Positions 6,544-12,366 of a stretch of DNA of 12,366 nt are shown here, in pieces. Source of the DNA: a bacterium (GTDB lineage Bacteria > Patescibacteriota > Minisyncoccia > Minisyncoccales > PEYH01); NCBI GenBank assembly GCA_021158195.1, contig JAGGVA010000058.1, forward strand, positions 1 through 12,366, written 5' to 3'. The notes below the pieces were generated by a model, which was not told the DNA's origin, did not search any database, and saw nothing but the letters and a program-made list of their open reading frames with translations. The position numbers and the translations under genes are program-made. Within the stretch, counting starts at the first letter, position 1. Each line of letters opens with the position of its first letter.

Positions 6544-7302
6544 ATGAAAAGGTTAGAGAAAATTGCCTTTCCGATTACCTTGATAATTCTTTTCGGCGCT
6601 TGGGAACTCTGGGCTCGATTAGGACACATTCCTGTTTATAGAATTCCAAGCCCTTCAGCGATTTTTTTACAAGAGGGGAGCGAATATCTTCTTTTGCTGG
6701 AGCATTTAAAAGTGACAGCGATAGAAGTTCTCTTAGGTGCAAGTATTGGTATTTCTTTGGCAATTCTTATGGGGATACTTTTTTATTGGATACCTTTTCT
6801 GAAAAGCGCATTTTACGGAGTGGTAAGGGCAATAAATTCCATTCCCATCTTTGCCATTGCTATCATTCTTGTGATTGTCTTTGGGGTAGGTATATTGGGT
6901 AAGATTGTCACCGCTTGTATTTGTATCTTTTTTCCAGTTCTTTCTCATACATATAATGGCTTGAAATCTACAGACCCGGTAAAGATGAGATTTATGAGAA
7001 GCATAAACGCCTCCCGCATGCAAAGATTGATATACTTAGAATTTCCTTCAGCCCTTGCCGAGATATTTACTTCTCTTGAAACCGCTCTTACCATTGCTAT
7101 TGTGGGCGTTATGTTTGGAGAAGCAATAGGAGGTAACGCAGGTCTTGGGTTTTTTATTCTTAATCGTCTTTATCGAATGGATAATGCTGCGGTTCTACTG
7201 GCTACTTTTATTGGGGCAGCCCTGGGATTTTTATTGGTAGCAACAGTATATCTCTTAAAAAGAAAATTTCTTGCTTGGCATCCTTCTATGCAAAAGAGAT
7301 AG
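6544..7302 (+). CDS. ABC importer permease, SsuC/TauC/ThiX-like (BPD_transp_1)
   Basis: This 252-residue membrane protein starts at the ATG at 6544 because AAAGGAGG (6532-6539) is ideally placed; an in-frame TTG at 6451 overlaps the attenuator and is not credible. It has about six hydrophobic segments. RIPSPSAIF after the first helix is typical of the sulfonate, taurine and thiamine-precursor permease group. The cytoplasmic EAA loop that docks on the ATPase is visible at about residues 160-195 (GLKSTDPVKMRFMRSINASRMQRLIYLEFPSALAEIFTSLETA), followed by GEAIGGNAGLGFFI. It forms a homodimeric channel for the solute delivered by the downstream binding protein. It is the first gene of the cassette and lies behind a leader attenuator. 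The SD and higher GC set it apart from upstream genes. Confidence 0.92.
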   Translation: MKRLEKIAFPITLIILFGAWELWARLGHIPVYRIPSPSAIFLQEGSEYLLLLEHLKVTAIEVLLGASIGISLAILMGILFYWIPFLKSAFYGVVRAINSIPIFAIAIILVIVFGVGILGKIVTACICIFFPVLSHTYNGLKSTDPVKMRFMRSINASRMQRLIYLEFPSALAEIFTSLETALTIAIVGVMFGEAIGGNAGLGFFILNRLYRMDNAAVLLATFIGAALGFLLVATVYLLKRKFLAWHPSMQKR

Positions 7303-7310
7303 AAAATAAA

Positions 7311-7334
7311 AAGGAGGTGAGGTATATGATTTAG
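7311..7334 (+). other. Strong SD followed by a two-codon ORF (ATG ATT TAG)
   Basis: AAGGAGGTGA (7311-7320) is a near-perfect SD, and an ATG follows at 7326 but stops after one more codon (TAG at 7332-7334). The SBP gene has its own SD at 7381-7390, 50 bases further on. The site may be a start-stop regulatory element, or the remnant of a gene lost by deletion or frameshift: another frame reads without stops from 7328 into the SBP gene start (DLEIKVDLRRGLFG...). Confidence 0.4.
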
Positions 7335-7394
7335 AAATAAAAGTAGATCTTCGCAGGGGACTTTTTGGAACAAAAAGGAGAAAAGGAGGTTTAA

Positions 7395-8450
7395 ATGAAA
7401 AGGATGATAGTTGGAATATTGGTGTTGGGCACTGTTGGATTTTTTGCAGCAGGAGAGAACTTGGTCTCGATCTCGTATTATCCTGCCTGGATTAATCACT
7501 GGGAAGATGCTGGTCCTCTTGTAGCGAAATACCTCGGTTTTTATGAGGAAGCAGGGCTCGATGTTTCCATTTTCCCTGGCGGACCTGATCTTAATCCCTT
7601 AACGCGTATGCTCAACGATACAAATATTGCCTTTGCTACAAGTTATAACTGGCTGGTACTGATTGCCCGAATTGATCAAAAAGTGCCCCTAAAAGTTATT
7701 GCTACTGACTTTCAAGACCCAGCCCTTCATCTGATAAGTTGGGAGGAGATCACTTCACCGCAGGATCTCTACGGAAAAATTGTAGAAGTTTGGCCCGGAT
7801 ATGAATATCCTCTGCTTTGTTACTTGGGAGAAGGACACTTTTATTATCCTGTATACGGAACCTCGCCGGGACCAGAGAAGGCAATTGTTCAAAATCAGGG
7901 AGGCAGTATGGAAAGATTTCTCGCTCATCAAGTTACCGCATCTCATGCAATGATTTATAACGAACTAATCACTGTTATTCACGCTCTTGGTTTTGATACT
8001 CTTGAGGAATACTGGCAGACAGAGGAAAAGCCATTCTATACCTATCGTTTTGGGGATCTTGACTCTGGCCTTGCTTGGGACGAGAACTCTCTTGTAACTA
8101 CTGAAAGCACCCTGAGAGATCACTTTGATGTTGTGGAGGCGTTTGTTTCCGCCACTTATCGAGGTTGGTATTGGGTGCTGACTCATAACCCTCAAGAAGT
8201 GTTTGAGATCTTGCTCACTTACAATAGTTCGCTTGAGCGAGAGCATGAGATCCCCGGGGGATTGGAAATTAACAAATTGTTGGTCAATGAAAACACCAGG
8301 GAACACGGCTTGGGTTATATAGACACTTCTACCTGGCTCCCAATGGCGCACCGTCTTTATGGAGCAGGATTAATCAGCCGGATGCTTACAGAGGAAGAGG
8401 TACGCGCTGCTTATCAGTGGGTACCCAGTGGTGTTTTTCCACCCGAATAG
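7395..8450 (+). CDS. ABC importer substrate-binding protein, NMT1/THI5-like
   Basis: This 351-residue protein is secreted: residues 1-19 are a Sec signal (basic KR, hydrophobic core, likely cleavage near FFAAG/EN) with no lipobox Cys. The mature part has the type II binding-protein pattern of the NMT1/THI5 and SsuA families: AKYLGFYEEAGLDVSIFPGG (44-63), a stretch ending NIAFATSYNWLVLIARIDQKVPLKVIAT, and SPQDLYGKIVEVWPG (121-135). Known members bind thiamine pyrimidine precursors, riboflavin-like or sulfonate ligands; the exact ligand here is unknown. Several Trp/Tyr residues (W32, W36, Y84, W86, W133) could stack on an aromatic ring. It is the most GC-rich gene in the window (31 of 60 bases at 7501-7560). 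An SD AAAAGGAGGT precedes it, and a hairpin terminator follows. Confidence 0.88.
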   Translation: MKRMIVGILVLGTVGFFAAGENLVSISYYPAWINHWEDAGPLVAKYLGFYEEAGLDVSIFPGGPDLNPLTRMLNDTNIAFATSYNWLVLIARIDQKVPLKVIATDFQDPALHLISWEEITSPQDLYGKIVEVWPGYEYPLLCYLGEGHFYYPVYGTSPGPEKAIVQNQGGSMERFLAHQVTASHAMIYNELITVIHALGFDTLEEYWQTEEKPFYTYRFGDLDSGLAWDENSLVTTESTLRDHFDVVEAFVSATYRGWYWVLTHNPQEVFEILLTYNSSLEREHEIPGGLEINKLLVNENTREHGLGYIDTSTWLPMAHRLYGAGLISRMLTEEEVRAAYQWVPSGVFPPE

Positions 8451-8462
8451 ATCAAGGAGAGT

Positions 8463-8495
8463 GGGGGAGGGATTAATCCCTCCCCCTGTTTTCTT
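8463..8495 (+). terminator. Palindromic intrinsic terminator inside the ABC operon
   Basis: The arms GGGGGAGGGA (8463-8472) and TCCCTCCCCC (8477-8486) are exact complements around TTAA, followed by TGTTTTCTT. It lies 13 bases after the SBP stop and just before the SD of the next gene. Such a strong internal hairpin would limit read-through and protect the SBP mRNA 3' end, giving more binding protein than PRTase and ATPase. Confidence 0.75.
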
Positions 8496-8509
8496 AAAAG
8501 GAGGTAAAA

Positions 8510-9439
8510 ATGAGCAGAGTTTTTATAGAAGATATAGGAGAAGTGGTAGAAAGAAAAGGAAAAGTTGTAGTTTGGCGTGTGCTTGTGTCCAATAATTGTT
8601 TTCCAGAAGAAATGTATTTGGTAGAAAGCCCGGCAGGGGAGAGGTTAGTTCTTGGTCGCGGAATTTGGGGAAGAAGAAAGTTTGAACTTATTCAGGAAAT
8701 CGCTGATATTCTTTTTGAGGCAGTTTTAGGAAAAATGAATTTCTCTCAATCTCCACGGCAGTTTCTCATTTTAAGAGGAGCATATCCTTTTGATCTTCAA
8801 AGAGCTTCCAGAAGATTGATTCCTGAATTTATCTTACCAACAACTTTTCTTAAACTTCAAAGAAAACTTATTGATGGTAACTGGCAAATAGAGGAAAAAT
8901 TCTTTCTCGGAGAATGGACAGGGGATTTATGGCTCATTCCTGACACAGCCATTGCTTCGGGCTCCACCATTACTTATCTGTTAACCAAGGGGCTAAAGGT
9001 AGCGAAACCAAAGAGAATTATTGTTTTTACTGCTGCCGGCAGTATAGAAGGGATAATTAAGATCTGGCACACTTGTCAAGAACACGATGTAGAAATGATT
9101 CCTGTTTTTTCCCAGTGCATCTTTGAAGTTTCTGAAAAAGGAGTTTTACCAAATCTGCCGTATACAGATCTACCCGTAGAAAACCCCGGCACAATTGTCA
9201 GCAGAGAGTTTTATCAGAAAGCACATCAGGTTTATCAAGGCAAGCCAATGTGTTGTGTAGGAGATGTGGGAGATAGTTTAGAGAATCCGGAGAAATATAT
9301 AGCAGAAACTCTCGAAGAAATAAAAATACTCGGTATAGATATTTCTCAGCCCGGCTGGGAATGGGTACAAGCACTGATGAAAGGAGGAAGAAATGCCAAC
9401 TCCTGTTATTCAGTTAGAGAGGGTAGGAAAGTTTTTTGA
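8510..9439 (+). CDS. Divergent uracil-phosphoribosyltransferase-like protein in an ABC operon
   Basis: This 309-residue cytoplasmic protein has no signal or membrane segment. From about residue 85 its motifs follow the UPRTase order: FLILRGA (85-91, like PILRAG), LQRKLI (like LYRD), WLIPDTAIASGSTI (141-154, like VVDPMLATGGSAI, the PRPP-binding loop), VFTAAGSIEGI (172-182, like LVAAPEGI), VEMIPVFSQCIFEVSEKGVLPNL (like VDIYTAALDERLNEHGYIVPGL) and CVGDVGDSL (249-257, like GLGDAGDRL). An insertion of about 30 residues (221-248) separates the last two, and the first 80 residues and the tail are extra, so it is longer than the usual 210. The uracil-recognition loop is altered, suggesting another base or a regulatory role. 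It lies between SBP and ATPase, with SD AAAAGGAGGT, and overlaps the ATPase gene by 47 bases. The fold assignment is by eye. Confidence 0.7.
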   Translation: MSRVFIEDIGEVVERKGKVVVWRVLVSNNCFPEEMYLVESPAGERLVLGRGIWGRRKFELIQEIADILFEAVLGKMNFSQSPRQFLILRGAYPFDLQRASRRLIPEFILPTTFLKLQRKLIDGNWQIEEKFFLGEWTGDLWLIPDTAIASGSTITYLLTKGLKVAKPKRIIVFTAAGSIEGIIKIWHTCQEHDVEMIPVFSQCIFEVSEKGVLPNLPYTDLPVENPGTIVSREFYQKAHQVYQGKPMCCVGDVGDSLENPEKYIAETLEEIKILGIDISQPGWEWVQALMKGGRNANSCYSVREGRKVF

Positions 9440-10178
9440 AGATGAAGGAGTAACTGCTATAAAAGATGTAAGTTTTGTTGTTTATGAAGGAGAATTTGTT
9501 TCCTTGGTAGGACCTTCCGGATGTGGCAAGACAACTGTTCTACATATGATTGGTGATATTGCTGATCCGGGTCAAGAAGAGGGAAGAATCTTAGTTAAGG
9601 GAATGACACCGAGACAGGCACGATCTCAAAGAGTTTACGGTATAGTGATGCAAGATCCGGCCCTTTTTGATCACCTTACTGTTTTTAGAAATGTTGCCCT
9701 TCCTTTAGTTGTGATGGGAGAGAAACGAAAAGCAAGACAGCAGGCATCATACTTTTTAGAGATAGTAGGAATAGATCGAAAATTCTGGAATTATTACCCC
9801 TATAAACTTTCAGGAGGAATGAAACAAAGAGTTGCTATTGCAAGGGCTTTAACAATTTCTCCTGATATTCTCTTAATGGATGAACCTTTTGGCGCTTTAG
9901 ATGCGATGACAAGAGAAGATCTGAATTTCGAATTGTTAAGAATATGGAAAGAGTCAGGGAAAATGAGCATACTTTTTGTAACTCACAGTATAGAAGAAGC
10001 AGTGATTCTATCGGATAGAGTAATAGTAATGTCTTCTCATCCGGGAACAATTATTGGCAATGTGGAAGTTGGTCTCAGCCGTCCAAGAACAAGACAAACG
10101 AGGAAAACAGCAGATTTTTTGCAGTTAGTAGATAAGGTAAGGTCTTTTCTAGAACAAAATAACAATAATCAGGGGTGA
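9393..10178 (+). CDS. ABC importer ATPase, SsuB/TauB/ThiZ-like
   Basis: This 261-residue ATP-binding subunit powers the importer. The Walker A motif GPSGCGKTT is at residues 40-48, the Q-loop Gln at 87 (VMQDP), the signature LSGGMKQR at 139-146, Walker B ILLMDEP at 159-165, the D-loop GALD at 167-170 and the switch His at 198 (VTHSIEEA). All catalytic residues are present. The order and size match the nitrate/sulfonate/taurine/thiamine-precursor ATPase group. The start is fixed by AAAGGAGG at 9380-9387; it lies inside the end of the PRTase-like gene, so translation is probably coupled. The stop codon is part of the final terminator hairpin. Confidence 0.95.
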   Translation: MPTPVIQLERVGKFFEDEGVTAIKDVSFVVYEGEFVSLVGPSGCGKTTVLHMIGDIADPGQEEGRILVKGMTPRQARSQRVYGIVMQDPALFDHLTVFRNVALPLVVMGEKRKARQQASYFLEIVGIDRKFWNYYPYKLSGGMKQRVAIARALTISPDILLMDEPFGALDAMTREDLNFELLRIWKESGKMSILFVTHSIEEAVILSDRVIVMSSHPGTIIGNVEVGLSRPRTRQTRKTADFLQLVDKVRSFLEQNNNNQG

Positions 10179-10198
10179 TCTTTGCGGTCACCCCTTTT
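10171..10198 (+). terminator. Intrinsic terminator ending the ABC cassette
   Basis: The arms AGGGGTGATC (10171-10180) and GGTCACCCCT (10186-10195) pair with one G-T wobble around TTTGC, followed by TTT and a second T-run after GC. The hairpin includes the ATPase stop codon at 10176-10178. It separates the cassette from the isomerase/RuBisCO unit, which has its own promoter. Confidence 0.8.
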
Positions 10199-10206
10199 GC
10201 TTTTAA

Positions 10207-10235
10207 TTGTAAAGAGGAAAGATTTGCCATATAAT
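10207..10235 (+). promoter_or_regulatory. Promoter of the isomerase-RuBisCO unit
   Basis: The -10 is a perfect TATAAT (10230-10235) and the -35 candidate is TTGTAA (10207-10212, four of six), with a 17-base spacer. The expected transcription start near 10242 gives a leader of about seven bases before the ATG at 10249, again with no SD. Confidence 0.6.
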
Positions 10236-10248
10236 AAAAATTGATTAT

Positions 10249-11172
10249 ATGGATATAATTCGAAAAACAAAAAGAGAAATTGCTCAACTTAAGAGAATTC
10301 AGGGAGCAACTCAGGTGGCAAGAGCGGTTGTTTTAGCGATAAAGAAATATGGCGAAAGCATAAGAACTGAGAAAAAGTCGGAATTTTTAAAAAAACTTAA
10401 CAGCGCCTCAAAAGATTTACTCTCAGCGCGACCCACCGAACCCTTAGCCCAGAATGCCGTAAAATTTATTTTTTATAGAATAAAAAAAGCAAAAGATGTT
10501 CAAGAACTTAAATTAGAATTGAAAAAATCAAGTTCAGAAATTTTAGAAACAATAGAAAAATCTAAAGCAACTATTGCCTCTCAGGTAGCCAAAATCATTA
10601 AAAACGAAGATAAAGTTTTTACTCATTGCCATTCTTCTACAGTAGAAGAAGGTTTCAAAATAGCAAAGAAGCAAGGAAAACATTTTTATGTTTTTAATAC
10701 AGAGACACGCCCTCTATTTCAGGGGCATATCACGGCAAAAAATTTGATTAAGTATAATATTCCTGTAACAATGGTTGTAGATTCTTCAGCCGCTTTTTTA
10801 ATTTCTAAGCATTCGGGCAAAGAGTTAATGATGAATAAGGTCATTATTGGATGCGATGCTATTTTGCCAGATGGATCTATTATCAACAAAATTGGTAGTT
10901 TTGGTATAGGGTTGGCTTCATATTATGAAAAAGTTCCTTTCTATGTTGCTGCCACTCTTTTGAAGTTTCATCATAAATCTTGGATTAAAATAGAGAGAAG
11001 GTCTCCAAAAGAGGTTTGGAAGAAAGCGCCGAAAGGTCTTAAGATTATTAATTTTGCTTTTGATATGGTGCCCGCTCAATATATTAAAGGAATTGTTTGT
11101 GAAGCAGGAATTATTTCTCCCAGCAATATAAAAAGAGAGGTTAAAAAAATATATCCATGGTTAATAAAATAA
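10249..11172 (+). CDS. Ribose-1,5-bisphosphate isomerase (eIF2B-alpha-like family)
   Basis: This enzyme converts ribose 1,5-bisphosphate to ribulose 1,5-bisphosphate, feeding RuBisCO in the AMP/nucleoside salvage pathway. It has 307 residues, close to the archaeal enzyme's 320 or so. The eIF2B-alpha/MtnA-type fold is shown by an N-terminal helical part (IQGATQVAR), the substrate loop ARPTEP (60-65), HCHSSTVEEG with the presumed catalytic Cys127, NTETRPLFQGH (150-160), and GCDAILPDG with Asp203, matching the Cys/Asp pair of the Thermococcus kodakarensis enzyme. The adjoining RuBisCO gene argues strongly against translation factor or methylthioribose-1-phosphate isomerase. Its last 16 bases overlap the RuBisCO gene, implying coupled translation. 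Confidence 0.9.
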   Translation: MDIIRKTKREIAQLKRIQGATQVARAVVLAIKKYGESIRTEKKSEFLKKLNSASKDLLSARPTEPLAQNAVKFIFYRIKKAKDVQELKLELKKSSSEILETIEKSKATIASQVAKIIKNEDKVFTHCHSSTVEEGFKIAKKQGKHFYVFNTETRPLFQGHITAKNLIKYNIPVTMVVDSSAAFLISKHSGKELMMNKVIIGCDAILPDGSIINKIGSFGIGLASYYEKVPFYVAATLLKFHHKSWIKIERRSPKEVWKKAPKGLKIINFAFDMVPAQYIKGIVCEAGIISPSNIKREVKKIYPWLIK

Positions 11173-12366
11173 AATTTTCTTATTTAAATCTTAATAAGAA
11201 ACCGTTAAAGGACGATATTGTTGTTACTTTTAAGATGAAGCCCCAAAAGGGTTTTGATTTTGTTCAAACTGCCCAAGAGTTGGCTGCGGAATCATCTGTG
11301 GGAACTTGGACAGAAGTAACAACTCTAACAAAAGGAATTTTTCAGAAGTTGGCGGCAAGAATTATATATTTAAACAAAGAAGAATCAATAGTAAAAATTG
11401 CTTATCCTATTCAACTTTTTGAAAAAGGAAACATTCCTCAGTTGCTTTCTACTATAGCGGGGAATATTTTTTCTTTAAAAAAAATAAAAACGCTTCGTCT
11501 TGAAGATGTTGAATTTTCATCTCGATATATCAATTCTTTTTTAGGGCCACAAATAGGACTACACGGAATAAGAAAGTTATATAACATATATCGCAGACCT
11601 ATTATTGGATGTATTATCAAACCCAAGGTAGGGCTTTCTCCGGAAAAAACAGCAAAACTGGCTTACGAGATTTTTAGCAACGGCGTAGATCTTATTAAAG
11701 ATGATGAAACTCTCACTGATATGTCATTTTGTAAATTTGAAAAAAGAGTTAGGGAGGTGGTTAAAGCAATAAACTCTGTTGAGAAAAAATCTAAAACCAA
11801 AAAGATATTTGTTTTTAATGTCACCGCTCCAGCCGATGAAATGGTAAAAAGAGCAGCCCTGGTAAAAAAACTGGGTGGCAGGTGTGTGATGGTAGATATT
11901 ATCACTTCAGGATTTTCTGCAGTTCAGTATTTAAGAGAGCAAGAATTTGGTTTGGTTATTCATGGTCATCGGGCAGGACACTCTGCTTTTACTAGAAACA
12001 AAGATTGGGGAATTTCTATGTTGGTGGTGGCTAAACTTGCAAGATTAGCAGGAATTGATGAACTGCATACAGGAACAGTAGTGGGAAAAATGGAAGGAAC
12101 AAAAGAAGAGGTAACTTCTATTAATAATTTTCTACGCTCAAGGTTTGGAAAACTTAAGCCTGTTTTACCCGTGGCTTCGGGAGGGCTGCATCCGGGCTTG
12201 GTAGAAAAGTTAGTTAAAATTCTGGGCAAGGATATTGTGATAAATTTTGGAGGAGGGCTTCATGGCCATCCTTTAGGCTCATCTGCTGGCGCAAGAGCGG
12301 TTTATCAATCAATAGAGGCGGCTACAAAAGGCATTCCTTTAGACAAATATGCTCAAACTCATCAAG
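11157..12366 (+). CDS. rbcL: RuBisCO large subunit, form III-like (3' end outside window)
   Basis: This carboxylates ribulose 1,5-bisphosphate to two 3-phosphoglycerates. The frame runs from the ATG at 11157 for 403 codons to the right edge. Active-site residues are present: AAESSVGTW (Glu45, Thr50, Trp51), AGN (Asn103), CIIKPK (Lys155, Lys157), the carbamylated lysine and metal ligands in KDDE (Lys181, Asp183, Glu184), HGHRAGH (His269, His271, Arg272, His275), loop-6 lysine in TVVGKMEG (Lys311), SGGLH (Ser341) and GGGLHGHP (365-372). The N-terminal wording (AAESS-GTWTEV, AYP-LFE-GN, TRN--GIS) is form III. HRAGH is the form II wording, where form III and form I usually have HRAMH. No small subunit is expected. 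The start overlaps the isomerase gene by 16 bases. Confidence 0.94.
   Translation, partial: MVNKIKFSYLNLNKKPLKDDIVVTFKMKPQKGFDFVQTAQELAAESSVGTWTEVTTLTKGIFQKLAARIIYLNKEESIVKIAYPIQLFEKGNIPQLLSTIAGNIFSLKKIKTLRLEDVEFSSRYINSFLGPQIGLHGIRKLYNIYRRPIIGCIIKPKVGLSPEKTAKLAYEIFSNGVDLIKDDETLTDMSFCKFEKRVREVVKAINSVEKKSKTKKIFVFNVTAPADEMVKRAALVKKLGGRCVMVDIITSGFSAVQYLREQEFGLVIHGHRAGHSAFTRNKDWGISMLVVAKLARLAGIDELHTGTVVGKMEGTKEEVTSINNFLRSRFGKLKPVLPVASGGLHPGLVEKLVKILGKDIVINFGGGLHGHPLGSSAGARAVYQSIEAATKGIPLDKYAQTHQ

Noticed and set aside
11438..12229. Several - strand open frames in the right-hand end
   Set aside because: They lie antisense to the RuBisCO gene, whose active-site motifs are all intact on the + strand.

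Overview
The window looks like an AT-rich bacterial chromosome, most likely Patescibacteria (CPR) or a similar small-genome lineage; this placement is an inference. It rests on A/T-rich codon use, tightly packed genes all on the + strand, bacterial -10 promoter elements, almost no Shine-Dalgarno (SD) sequences before the native genes, and a ribose-1,5-bisphosphate isomerase gene overlapping a form III-like RuBisCO gene. That pair belongs to the AMP/nucleoside salvage pathway known from archaea and CPR bacteria.

Region 1 (1-6352) is a run of native-looking genes: the end of S-adenosylmethionine decarboxylase (speD), a DUF2905 membrane protein, an MFS transporter, a CorA-type metal channel, a 62-residue basic protein, a membrane-anchored beta-propeller protein, a glycerophosphodiester phosphodiesterase and a TraX-family membrane protein. 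Several have an (extended) -10 element only a few bases before the start codon, which suggests leaderless or very short-leader mRNAs. Two perfect DnaA-box 9-mers lie at 4962 and 6344.

Region 2 (about 6360-10200) is a self-contained ABC importer cassette. It has a near-consensus promoter, a 19-codon leader ORF whose stop codon touches an intrinsic terminator, then permease, substrate-binding protein (NMT1/THI5-like), a divergent uracil-phosphoribosyltransferase-like protein, ATPase, and a final intrinsic terminator. Every gene here has a strong AGGAGG-type SD and the GC content is higher, especially in the binding protein, in sharp contrast to both flanks. I read it as a horizontally acquired operon controlled by transcription attenuation. 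The PRTase-like gene between binding protein and ATPase is the most unusual element: it suggests that the imported compound is a nucleobase-like or pyrimidine-like ring that is trapped by phosphoribosylation.

Region 3 (10207-12366) has its own promoter and holds ribose-1,5-bisphosphate isomerase, overlapping by 16 bases a RuBisCO large-subunit gene that runs off the window. Together with an AMP phosphorylase (not in this window) they would convert NMP-derived ribose to 3-phosphoglycerate. If the PRTase-like protein of region 2 makes an NMP or related nucleotide from PRPP, the two regions could meet metabolically; that link is speculative.
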